NCBI GenBank assembly: GCA_011390855.1
Contig: JAABRN010000055.1
Location: forward strand, 1-5,783
Direction of reading: 5' to 3'
Source: Hydrogenophaga sp.
GTDB lineage: Bacteria > Pseudomonadota > Gammaproteobacteria > Burkholderiales > Burkholderiaceae_C
DNA length: 5,783 nt
Position numbers and translations under genes: made by a program. The notes beneath the pieces were generated by a model. It was not told the DNA's origin. It made no database searches and saw only the letters and a program-made list of their open reading frames with translations. Below are positions 1 through 5,484 of this stretch, piece by piece. The first letter of the stretch is position 1, and each line of letters opens with the position of its first letter.

Positions 1-93
1 GCCGCTGCCCACATCCTCGGCCAATGCCCTGCGCGCATCGGCCAGCGCGAGTTCGGCCAAATCGCTAGCGCCAAAATCAGAGAGGTGTTTCAT
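1..93 (-). CDS. nadC: Nicotinate-nucleotide pyrophosphorylase (carboxylating), N-terminal fragment cut by window edge
   Basis: Only the first 31 codons lie in the window; the rest is beyond the left edge. Reading leftward from the ATG at 93-91 gives a start MKHLSDFGASDLAELA, then a stretch ending ARRALAEDVGSG. In the NadC (quinolinate phosphoribosyltransferase) family the N-terminal domain typically contains an 'ALxEDxGxGDxT' segment, and this fragment ends inside that motif at residues 23-31. NadC converts quinolinate and PRPP to nicotinate mononucleotide, CO2 and pyrophosphate in de novo NAD synthesis, in the cytosol. A full protein would be about 280-300 residues. No strong Shine-Dalgarno is visible before the ATG. 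The gene diverges from panB across a 69-bp gap. The call rests on one short motif, so the family is likely but not proven. Confidence 0.72.
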   Translation of the reverse strand, partial: MKHLSDFGASDLAELALADARRALAEDVGSG

Positions 94-162
94 AGAGGCC
101 AAGCATAACGGGATCGAATATAGTGCCCCCCATCTGCGGTCTGTGCCGACAGGGAATTCAAC
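94..162. promoter_or_regulatory. Divergent nadC/panB intergenic region with candidate overlapping -10 boxes
   Basis: This 69-bp gap must hold the 5' signals of both divergent genes unless their promoters lie inside the coding regions. An AT-rich island at 117-124 reads TATAGT on the plus strand (119-124) and TATATT on the minus strand (122-117), each a fair match to a sigma-70 -10 box. Neither has a good -35 hexamer at 16-18 bp, so the promoters are only candidates. An AGGGA Shine-Dalgarno at 151-155 sits 7 nt before the panB ATG and supports that start. Confidence 0.3.
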
Positions 163-1053
163 ATGAACCCATCTTCCTCCGCTCCCCCGCCCACCGGCAC
201 GCCCTACGGCACGCTGCCATCGGCCTCGCCCTTGCCTCAGCGCAAGCCGGTGAGCCTGCCACGCCTGCATGAAATGCGCGAACGGGGCGAAAAAATCACC
301 ATGCTCACGGCGTACGACGCCACCTTCGCGGCGGTCGCCGACGCGGCCGGCGTGGAGTGCATTCTGGTGGGTGATTCGCTAGGCATGGTGTGCCAGGGCT
401 TGTCCAGCACCGTGGGCGTCACGCTGGAGACCATGCGATACCACACCGAAAGCGTGGTGCGCGGCCTGCAACGCGTGCAAGCCACCGCCTGGGTGATCGG
501 CGATCTGCCATTCGGCAGCTACCACGAGTCAAGGGAACAGGCCCTGCGCAGCGCTGCCGAGCTGATGCGCGCCGGTGCCCACATGGTCAAGCTCGAGGGC
601 GGCGGATGGACCGCCGAGACGGTGCGCTTCCTGGTTGAGCGCGGCATTCCTGTTTGCGCCCACCTGGGACTCACACCTCAGACCGTGCACGCCCTGGGTG
701 GCTACCGGGTACAGGGTCGTGGCGACGCCGCGAGCCTGCAACTCAAGCGTCAGGCACTGGAACTGCAGGACGCCGGCGCGGCGATGCTGGTCCTGGAAAT
801 GGTGCCAGCCGTGCTTTCCAGCGAAATCACCGAGCAGCTCAAGACCTGCCACACCATCGGCATCGGTGCCGGCAAAGACACAGCCGGTCAGGTGCTGGTC
901 ATGCACGACATGCTGGGCATCAATCTGGGCAAAAACCCGAAGTTTGTTCGCAACTTCATGGATGGGCAAGCCAGCGTGCGTGATGCCATGGCGGCCTATG
1001 TGGCGGCCGTGAAGAATGGCAGCTTTCCAGACAACGAGCTTCATGCCTGGTAA
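163..1053 (+). CDS. panB: 3-methyl-2-oxobutanoate hydroxymethyltransferase (ketopantoate hydroxymethyltransferase)
   Basis: PanB makes ketopantoate from 2-oxoisovalerate and 5,10-methylene-tetrahydrofolate, the first committed step of pantothenate and CoA synthesis. It is a cytosolic Mg-dependent TIM-barrel enzyme. The 296-residue product shows the family signatures in order: [10 protein letters not shown] (44-53), GDSLGM (70-75) with metal ligand Asp71, GDLPFGSY (113-120) with second metal ligand Asp114, KLEGG (143-147), AHLGLTPQ (166-173), LVLEMVP (209-215) with the presumed catalytic Glu212, TIGIGAG (231-237) and VMHDMLGI (246-253). The start is supported by AGGGA 7 nt upstream. The protein is about 30 residues longer than E. 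coli PanB (264). The excess is mainly a Pro/Ser-rich N-terminal tail (residues 1-31) that looks disordered. It is followed by panC after 79 bp, probably in one transcript. Confidence 0.97.
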   Translation: MNPSSSAPPPTGTPYGTLPSASPLPQRKPVSLPRLHEMRERGEKITMLTAYDATFAAVADAAGVECILVGDSLGMVCQGLSSTVGVTLETMRYHTESVVRGLQRVQATAWVIGDLPFGSYHESREQALRSAAELMRAGAHMVKLEGGGWTAETVRFLVERGIPVCAHLGLTPQTVHALGGYRVQGRGDAASLQLKRQALELQDAGAAMLVLEMVPAVLSSEITEQLKTCHTIGIGAGKDTAGQVLVMHDMLGINLGKNPKFVRNFMDGQASVRDAMAAYVAAVKNGSFPDNELHAW

Positions 1054-1077
1054 ACGGGACCCACACCCCTCGACACC

Positions 1078-1097
1078 AGCGGCCCGGCCACGCCGCT
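1078..1097 (+). other. Small hairpin between panB and panC
   Basis: AGCGGC (1078-1083) and GCCGCT (1092-1097) can form a 6-bp stem around an 8-nt loop in the 79-nt panB-panC spacer. No U-run follows, so it is not an intrinsic terminator. It could be an mRNA-processing or stability element or simply a chance pairing in GC-rich DNA. Confidence 0.25.
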
Positions 1098-1132
1098 TCC
1101 GCAGCGCCTCATGAACAGACCACCTCTTTCTC

Positions 1133-1999
1133 ATGCAAATTGTCCACACCATCGAAGACCTGCGCGCCGCCCTGCGGCCCTACGATTCACCGGCCTTCGT
1201 CGCCACCATGGGCAACCTGCACCAGGGGCATCTGGCGCTGGTTCAATCAGCCAAGCCGCTCGGCGATGTGACGGTGGCCAGCATTTTTGTCAATCGTCTG
1301 CAGTTTGCACCTCACGAGGACTTCGACACCTATCCCCGCACCCTGCAGGCCGACTGCGACCAGTTGGCCTCTGCCGGCTGTGACGTGGTGTTCGCACCTT
1401 CGGAAAAGGAACTCTATCCGGAAGCACAAGGCTACAAGGTACATCCCCCGCCCGAGCTGGCCGATATCCTCGAAGGCGAGTTCCGGCCGGGCTTTTTCAT
1501 CGGCGTGTGCACGGTGGTCATGAAGCTGTTTCAGTGCGTGTTTTCAGAAGCCAAGGGGCCACGCCACGCTTTGTTTGGCAAAAAAGACTACCAGCAACAG
1601 ATGGTGATCCGGCGCATGGTGCAGCAACTTGCCCTGCCCGTGAACATCGTGGGAGCCGAGACGCAACGCGCAGACGATGGCCTGGCGTTGAGTTCACGCA
1701 ATGGCTACCTGAGCGAAACCGAAAGGGCCGAGGCAGTACAGCTGTCGCTGGTCTTGCGTTCACTGGCGCGTGATGCGCTGGCCGCTGCCGACGGACTGCC
1801 CGCCCAACGACTGGCGCTGGAAGAGCGGGCCATGCACGCACTGACACAGCGCGGATGGAAGCCCGACTACCTCACAGTTCGCCGACGCAGTGATCTGCAA
1901 GTGCCGCAAGCGAACGACGCCACCACGGCACAGAGCCTGGTCGTGCTGGGTGCTGCCAGGCTGGGCAGCACCCGCCTGATCGACAATTTCGAGGTGTAG
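1133..1999 (+). CDS. panC: Pantothenate synthetase (pantoate--beta-alanine ligase)
   Basis: PanC joins pantoate and beta-alanine using ATP, through a pantoyl-adenylate intermediate, to give pantothenate. It is cytosolic and a member of the nucleotidyltransferase superfamily. The 288-residue product is of normal family length. Visible motifs are TMGNLHQGH (25-33), the HxGH-type ATP site with His30 and His33; SIFVNRLQF (50-58) with the pantoate-binding Gln57; [13 protein letters not shown] (121-133); FGKKDYQQ (148-155); LSSRN (186-190), the KMSKS-equivalent region; and a C-terminal [14 protein letters not shown] (272-285). Arg55 where many bacteria have Pro, FFIGV where E. coli has HFRGV, and FGKK in place of FGEK match what I recall of betaproteobacterial PanC, so I do not read them as damage. 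The ATG at 1133 lacks a clear Shine-Dalgarno. It is chosen because [10 protein letters not shown] is the typical N-terminus and no in-frame start lies just upstream. Expression probably depends on the panB transcript. Confidence 0.97.
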   Translation: MQIVHTIEDLRAALRPYDSPAFVATMGNLHQGHLALVQSAKPLGDVTVASIFVNRLQFAPHEDFDTYPRTLQADCDQLASAGCDVVFAPSEKELYPEAQGYKVHPPPELADILEGEFRPGFFIGVCTVVMKLFQCVFSEAKGPRHALFGKKDYQQQMVIRRMVQQLALPVNIVGAETQRADDGLALSSRNGYLSETERAEAVQLSLVLRSLARDALAAADGLPAQRLALEERAMHALTQRGWKPDYLTVRRRSDLQVPQANDATTAQSLVVLGAARLGSTRLIDNFEV

Positions 2000-2032
2000 A
2001 TCAGGTATTGACCAGGTGTGATGGCAGGGATA

Positions 2033-2051
2033 GCGCCCGAGATTCGGGCGC
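2033..2051. terminator. Perfect hairpin between convergent panC and gpsA; possible bidirectional terminator
   Basis: GCGCCCGA (2033-2040) and TCGGGCGC (2044-2051) form a perfect 8-bp stem around a 3-nt loop. It lies 33 nt after the panC stop and 26 nt after the gpsA stop, which is where a shared terminator is expected. Neither strand has a proper U-run after the stem: GTTGAGCCTT on the plus strand and TATCCCTGCC on the minus strand. It may stop polymerase poorly, assist Rho-dependent ends, or protect the 3' ends. The rest of the 78-bp gap shows nothing distinct. Confidence 0.55.
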
Positions 2052-2077
2052 GTTGAGCCTTGTCGAAGATGCCGCTG

Positions 2078-3118
2078 TCAGGCGTGCTGCGTTTCCTGCT
2101 TCGGGTCGCGACCCATAAGCACGGCCAGTGCCTGCGCGGGCAGCACCCGACCTTCGAGCAGGTCCACCACGGCCTCGCTGATCGGCATCTCCACCCCGAG
2201 CAGGCGCGCACGTTGCACCACGGTTTGCGCGCTGTACACCCCTTCGGCCACATGGCCAAGGGAATCGACCGCCTCGCGCAAAGTGAGTCCCTGGGACAGC
2301 AACTGGCCCACGCGCCGATTGCGAGACAGGTCACCCGTGGCGGTGAGCACCAGATCACCCAGGCCCGAAAGGCCCATGAATGTGTCAGCACGTGCACCCA
2401 GTGCCTGCCCAAGCCGGGTCATTTCTGCCAACCCGCGGGTGATCAAGGCCGCTCGGGCGTTCAAGCCCAGTTTCAGGCCATCACAAAGGCCGGTGGCAAT
2501 GGCCAGCACGTTTTTCACGGCGCCGCCCACCTCGACGCCGACCATATCGTCGTTGGCATATACCCGCAGCGCGGGGCCATGAAAAGCAGCCACCAGCGCA
2601 TCACGCACGCTCGCGTGCTCACTGGCCGCCACCAATGCCGTGGGCTGTCCCAGGGCCACCTCTTGTGCGAAGCTGGGGCCGCTGAGCACGCCGGCTTTGA
2701 GGGATGGCGCCACCGCTGCTCGAATTTCGTGACCCAGCAGACCCATCGGTTGATGGTCATTCTGCGGCGCCTCGAAACCTTTGCACAGCCACGCCACGGG
2801 GCCATGATGCTCGCGAAGCCCAGTCAGCACGCCGCGCAAGCCAGCCATGGGCGTACCGATGATCACGAGGTCCGCCGGGCCGAGGCGCTGCTGCACCATG
2901 GCAGCCACTGCCTCCAAAGGCACGGCCTCGACATTCAAGCTTTGAGGAAACACCACACCCGGCAAGTAGCGGCGGTTCTCGCGCCCTGACTGCATTTCCA
3001 GGGCCTGAGCACCGTCTCGCGCCCACAGGCTCACCTCACCACCAGGTCCTGCCAGGCGGGCCGCGCTGACCGCAAGTGCGGTACCCCAGGCACCCGCGCC
3101 GAGCACCACGATCTTCAT
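2078..3118 (-). CDS. gpsA: NAD(P)-dependent glycerol-3-phosphate dehydrogenase
   Basis: GpsA reduces dihydroxyacetone phosphate to sn-glycerol-3-phosphate, the backbone for phospholipid synthesis, in the cytosol. The 346-residue product is close to the usual length (E. coli 339). The N-terminal Rossmann fold opens with [16 protein letters not shown], giving GxGxxG at 7-12. Later motifs are LVIIGTP (84-90), LCKGFE (111-116) with the conserved Lys113, LSGPSFAQE (145-153), [18 protein letters not shown] (198-215) with the catalytic Lys202, ITRGLAEM (226-233), and [21 protein letters not shown] (249-269) with Asp255 and the SRNRR substrate/NAD loop. It is the last gene of the leftward run, 24 nt after secB, and converges with panC. 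The Shine-Dalgarno is weak. Close spacing suggests co-transcription, perhaps with some coupling, with secB. A long ORF on the opposite strand is a coding shadow. Confidence 0.97.
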   Translation of the reverse strand: MKIVVLGAGAWGTALAVSAARLAGPGGEVSLWARDGAQALEMQSGRENRRYLPGVVFPQSLNVEAVPLEAVAAMVQQRLGPADLVIIGTPMAGLRGVLTGLREHHGPVAWLCKGFEAPQNDHQPMGLLGHEIRAAVAPSLKAGVLSGPSFAQEVALGQPTALVAASEHASVRDALVAAFHGPALRVYANDDMVGVEVGGAVKNVLAIATGLCDGLKLGLNARAALITRGLAEMTRLGQALGARADTFMGLSGLGDLVLTATGDLSRNRRVGQLLSQGLTLREAVDSLGHVAEGVYSAQTVVQRARLLGVEMPISEAVVDLLEGRVLPAQALAVLMGRDPKQETQHA

Positions 3119-3142
3119 TGCGCCAGACCCAGTGAACCGCAG

Positions 3143-3601
3143 TTACTGCGTGACGATGCGAGGAGCGTCTTCAGCAGCCTGCGCCTGTTGCTGTTCGTAC
3201 ATGGCCTGGAAATTGATTTCGGCCAGATGCACAGGCGGAAAGCCTCCGCGCTGAATCAGGTCGGCCACGTTGGAGCGCAGGTAGGGGTAAACGATCTGCG
3301 GGCAGGCGATGCCCATGATGGGACCCATCTGCTCTTCGGGCAGGTTGCGAATCTCAAAGATGCCGGCCTGCTTGGCTTCCACCAAAAACACGGTTTTGTC
3401 CTTGATCTTGGTGGTCACGGTGGCGGTGACGCAGATTTCATAGACGCCGTCGGCGGCAGGACTGGCTTCCACGCCGAGCTGGATGTCGACCGAAGGCTGT
3501 TCCTGCTCGAGCAGGATGGATGGCGAATTGGGTTGCTCCAGCGAAGCTTCCTTCAGATAGACGCGCTGAATTTGGAATGTGGGTTCTGGGTTGTCGGCCA
3601 T
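3143..3601 (-). CDS. secB: Protein-export chaperone SecB
   Basis: SecB is a cytosolic tetrameric chaperone that holds preproteins unfolded and delivers them to SecA for Sec-dependent export. The 152-residue product matches the family (E. coli 155) along its whole length. Features are [17 protein letters not shown] (9-25), an acidic strand VDIQLGVEA (38-46), the core [14 protein letters not shown] (71-84) that contains the SecA-contact region, [28 protein letters not shown] (99-126), and NFQAMY (130-135), followed by the usual polar Gln/Ala-rich acidic tail. The ATG at 3601-3599 is preceded by a weak GAGAC Shine-Dalgarno (minus strand, 3612-3608). It is followed by gpsA after 24 nt. Unusually, a strong intrinsic terminator ends only 17 nt before this start codon, so secB needs read-through or its own promoter (see that entry). 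Confidence 0.97.
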   Translation of the reverse strand: MADNPEPTFQIQRVYLKEASLEQPNSPSILLEQEQPSVDIQLGVEASPAADGVYEICVTATVTTKIKDKTVFLVEAKQAGIFEIRNLPEEQMGPIMGIACPQIVYPYLRSNVADLIQRGGFPPVHLAEINFQAMYEQQQAQAAEDAPRIVTQ

Positions 3602-3618
3602 GATGATGTCTCAATAGG

Positions 3619-3660
3619 AAAAAACAAAGCCCGCGGCGGTGATGGTTTCCCGCAGCGGGC
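3619..3660 (-). terminator. Intrinsic terminator between grxC and secB, possibly a leader attenuator
   Basis: On the minus strand GCCCGC (3660-3655) pairs with GCGGGC (3634-3629). After one T-C mismatch, a further 4 bp form (GCGG with CCGC) around a 10-nt loop. The 3' arm runs directly into TTTGTTTTTT (3628-3619). This is the textbook stem plus U-run form and works only in the leftward direction. It lies after the grxC stop, so it should end part of the rhodanese-grxC transcript. The U-run stops 17 nt before the secB ATG, which leaves no room for a conventional secB promoter downstream of it. Confidence 0.8.
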
Positions 3661-3671
3661 ACTGGTGAAGG

Positions 3672-3703
3672 ATTATGTCAGCCTCGACCGACACCGAGGT
3701 CAG
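3672..3703 (-). promoter_or_regulatory. Weak candidate secB promoter upstream of the terminator hairpin
   Basis: On the minus strand CATAAT (3677-3672) is a 5/6 match to a -10 box. A CTGACC (3703-3698) overlapping the grxC stop codon resembles a -35 box but with a 20-bp spacer, longer than normal. If used, transcription would begin near 3665 and the secB leader of about 64 nt would contain the whole terminator hairpin. This is inference from weak matches. Confidence 0.25.
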
Positions 3704-3960
3704 CGTGCTTGCAGCATGGGCGCCAACTGGCCACGGGCATCCAGAGCGTGAAGATCATCACAGCCACCCACGTGTGTCTCTCCAATGAAGATTTGCGGCA
3801 CGCTGGTGCGCCCGGTGATCTCGGTCATCTGTGCGCGAAGTGCCTTCTGACCATCAACCACCACTTCCTTGAGGTCAACCACGCCGTGCCGCTGAAGCAG
3901 CGCCTTGGCTCGGCTGCAGAAGGGGCAATAAGCGCTGGTGTACATCGTGACAGTGACCAT
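3700..3960 (-). CDS. grxC: Glutaredoxin 3
   Basis: This small cytosolic thiol-disulfide oxidoreductase uses glutathione to reduce protein disulfides and mixed disulfides. The 86-residue product has the thioredoxin-fold layout of GrxC (E. coli 83 residues). It opens with VTMYTSAYCPFCSRAKALL. The active site CPFC is at 12-15, with Phe in place of the E. coli Tyr. The cis-Pro loop TSVPQIFI is at 52-59 and the glutathione-binding GGCDDL at 65-70. The third cysteine, Cys67, follows the GG pair as in many Grx3 proteins. The start is well supported: AGGAGA on the minus strand (3970-3965) lies 4 nt before the ATG. It follows the rhodanese gene by 35 nt, so the two are probably co-transcribed. Its 3' end is followed by a strong intrinsic terminator before secB. 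Confidence 0.96.
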   Translation of the reverse strand: MVTVTMYTSAYCPFCSRAKALLQRHGVVDLKEVVVDGQKALRAQMTEITGRTSVPQIFIGETHVGGCDDLHALDARGQLAPMLQAR

Positions 3961-3995
3961 GAAATCTCCTAGATGAAATCAAAAACCGGGAATGA

Positions 3996-4406
3996 TCATG
4001 CCTTTTCCACTGGAAGGCTGGCGGCACGCCACGCGCCCATGCCGCCTGAGAGGGAATGCGCATTCTCATAGCCCAGCTTTTTGGCTATGGCCAAGGCACG
4101 GTTGGAGCGCGCACCGGTGGCGCACACCAGAATGACTGGCGTGGCCTTGTTTTTCACCGCGCCGGGCAGCTTGGCCTCCAGGTCACCCAAGGGAAGGTTT
4201 TTGGCGCCAATGACATGTCCGCCAGCGAACTCGGTGGCATCGCACACGTCCACCACCACCGCCTTCTCACGGTTCATCAGCATCACGGCCTCTGTCGCTT
4301 TGAGCGAGCCAGTGCGACCACCCGCAGAGACCGCTGGCCACATCAACATGGCGCCGGCGGTGAAGGCCACAGCAATCAAAATCCAGTTTTCGATGAAGAA
4401 ACTCAC
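3996..4406 (-). CDS. Membrane-anchored single-domain rhodanese (YibN-like sulfurtransferase)
   Basis: Single-domain rhodanese proteins carry sulfane sulfur on a loop cysteine; the physiological substrate here is unknown. From the start I prefer, a GTG at 4406-4404, the product is 136 residues. A hydrophobic segment FFIENWILIAVAFTAGAMLMWP (about residues 3-24) should anchor it in the inner membrane. A rhodanese domain follows: VVVDVCDATEFAGGHVIGAKNLPL (50-73) and the active loop CATGAR (95-100) with catalytic Cys95, ending with LSGGMGAWRAASLPV. The GTG has an AAAGGG Shine-Dalgarno (4419-4414) 7 nt ahead. An in-frame TTG at 4427 would add 7 residues but lacks a good ribosome site. A small inverted repeat AGGG-ATA-CCCT (4407-4417) overlaps the ribosome site. 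It begins a leftward run rhodanese-grxC-secB-gpsA, matching E. coli yibN-grxC-secB-gpsA. Confidence 0.92.
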   Translation of the reverse strand: MSFFIENWILIAVAFTAGAMLMWPAVSAGGRTGSLKATEAVMLMNREKAVVVDVCDATEFAGGHVIGAKNLPLGDLEAKLPGAVKNKATPVILVCATGARSNRALAIAKKLGYENAHSLSGGMGAWRAASLPVEKA

Positions 4407-4545
4407 AGGGATACCCTTTCTAGACAACCCGGGATTTTAGAATGTATGGCTGTCCCGCGCGGCGACCTCCACCAACATTCTGCCGGTGTCGAGTTGTGCC
4501 GGTCCAGTTCAGAGCGCTTTTTCTGTTCAATCCGATTCAATGCCC
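4407..4545. promoter_or_regulatory. Divergent rhodanese/gpmA intergenic region with candidate -10 boxes
   Basis: This 139-bp gap separates two divergent genes and should carry both promoters. Minus-strand TAAAAT (4439-4434) and plus-strand TAGAAT (4438-4443) are overlapping 5/6 matches to a -10 box; neither has a convincing -35. The minus-strand box would put transcription start near 4427, just right for the GTG start of the rhodanese gene. A 7-bp direct repeat TGCCGGT occurs at 4481-4487 and 4497-4503, 16 bp apart, in the gpmA leader; it may be chance. No clear Shine-Dalgarno is visible before gpmA. Confidence 0.35.
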
Positions 4546-5289
4546 ATGTACAAACTTGTCCTCATTCGCCATGGCGAATCCACCTGGAACCTCGAAAACC
4601 GTTTCACCGGCTGGACCGACGTGGACCTGACCGCCACCGGCCTGGAACAAGCCAAGAACGCGGGCCGGCTGCTCAAGGCCGAAGGCTATGACTTTGATCT
4701 GGCCTACACCAGCGTGCTCAAGCGGGCGACGCGCACGCTCTGGCACACGCTTGACGAAATGGACCGCACCTGGCTGCCCGTGGTGCACAGTTGGCGCCTC
4801 AACGAGCGGCACTACGGCGCCTTGCAAGGCTTGAACAAGGCCGACATCGCCAAGCAGTATGGCGACGAACAGGTGCTGATCTGGAGGCGCAGCTACGACA
4901 CCCCGCCACCGGCACTGGAGCCGGATGATCAGCGCTGCGAACGCCACGACCGCCGCTACGAAAAACTCGGCCCGAACGAGGTACCGTTGACCGAATGCCT
5001 GAAAGACACCGTGGCGCGGGTGTTGCCGTTCTGGAACGAATCGATGGCGCCTGCCATTCGCGCCGGCAAGCGCGTGGTGGTCGCCGCCCATGGCAACAGC
5101 ATCAGGGCCTTGGTGAAATACCTGGACGGCGTCTCGGACGCCGACATCGTGAACCTGAACATTCCCAACGGAATTCCGCTGGTTTATGAGCTGGACGCTG
5201 CCCTGCAGCCGATCAAAAGCGCGTATCTGGGCGACCAGGAGGCGATCGCAAAGGCAGCTGCGGCCGTGGCTGCGCAGGGAAAAGCCTGA
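4546..5289 (+). CDS. gpmA: 2,3-bisphosphoglycerate-dependent phosphoglycerate mutase
   Basis: GpmA interconverts 3-phosphoglycerate and 2-phosphoglycerate in glycolysis and gluconeogenesis through a phosphohistidine intermediate. From ATG 4546 the product is 247 residues, normal for the family (E. coli 250). It opens with [15 protein letters not shown], where RHG at 8-10 carries the phosphorylated His9. Other key positions are Arg60 in [21 protein letters not shown] (84-95) with Glu87, the general acid; [10 protein letters not shown] (113-122) with Arg114-Arg115; and [10 protein letters not shown] (180-189) with the second catalytic His182. These map to E. coli H11, R62, E89, R116/R117 and H184 with a constant offset of two. 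An ATG two codons upstream (4540) and a GTG at 4486 are in frame, but the 20 extra residues from the GTG do not resemble the family. The Shine-Dalgarno is poor. It diverges from the rhodanese gene and precedes ctpA. Confidence 0.96.
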   Translation: MYKLVLIRHGESTWNLENRFTGWTDVDLTATGLEQAKNAGRLLKAEGYDFDLAYTSVLKRATRTLWHTLDEMDRTWLPVVHSWRLNERHYGALQGLNKADIAKQYGDEQVLIWRRSYDTPPPALEPDDQRCERHDRRYEKLGPNEVPLTECLKDTVARVLPFWNESMAPAIRAGKRVVVAAHGNSIRALVKYLDGVSDADIVNLNIPNGIPLVYELDAALQPIKSAYLGDQEAIAKAAAAVAAQGKA

Positions 5290-5484
5290 AATATCAAGCG
5301 ACCCAGGCCGTACTGGTGGCTCAAGTCAAGGCACACGTCGCCATTCACCCACCGTTGAGCGGGTGCGTTCGCGCTCCATGACGGGCTTTACGGAACCGAA
5401 GGCACTGACACCGCTCCAAGGTGTATATTGACTTGCCATAGGGCCGACTGGGTTCGGTGCAGGCGTTAACTTCAGGATATCTCG
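5290..5484 (+). promoter_or_regulatory. gpmA-ctpA intergenic region with candidate ctpA -10 box and ribosome site
   Basis: This 195-bp spacer has no gene that I can support on either strand. TATATT (5424-5429) is a 5/6 match to a -10 box in the only AT-rich spot, without a good -35 at normal spacing. An AGGA at 5474-5477 sits 7 nt before the ctpA ATG. Small pairings such as CACCC (5346-5350) with GGGTG (5361-5365) are not followed by a U-run, so no intrinsic terminator for gpmA is evident. I see no remnant of a peptidase M23 (envC) gene. Confidence 0.3.

Noticed and set aside
529..1152. 207-codon open frame on the minus strand opposite panB
   Set aside because: Antisense shadow of a well-supported panB. 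It has no domain or family resemblance and runs through the panB-panC gap without any gene-like signals.
1111..1383. 90-codon frame starting at an ATG just upstream of panC and overlapping it out of frame
   Set aside because: Arg/Pro/Ala-rich translation typical of a +1 shadow with no ribosome site. panC in the other frame has every family motif.
1133..1999. Possible defective PanC, because of VNRLQF, FFIGV and FGKK at normally conserved sites
   Set aside because: The catalytic His pair, Gln57, KDYQQ and SSRN are intact, and the substitutions match forms I recall from betaproteobacterial PanC proteins.
2060..2989. 309-codon open frame on the plus strand opposite gpsA
   Set aside because: It lies almost wholly antisense to a clear gpsA with all family motifs. 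The product is His/Gln/Arg-rich with no recognisable domain, as expected for the reverse complement of a GC-rich gene.
3188..3751. 187-codon open frame on the plus strand opposite secB and the end of grxC
   Set aside because: It spans two real genes and the terminator between them on the opposite strand. Low-complexity Gly/His/Asp-rich translation, typical of a shadow frame.
4486..4545. GTG-initiated 20-residue N-terminal extension of gpmA
   Set aside because: No ribosome site before the GTG, and the extra residues do not resemble the family, whose members begin close to the [11 protein letters not shown] strand.
4056..4691. 211-codon open frame on the plus strand across rhodanese, the intergenic gap and the start of gpmA
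   Set aside because: It overlaps gpmA out of frame and rhodanese in antisense. No recognisable product.
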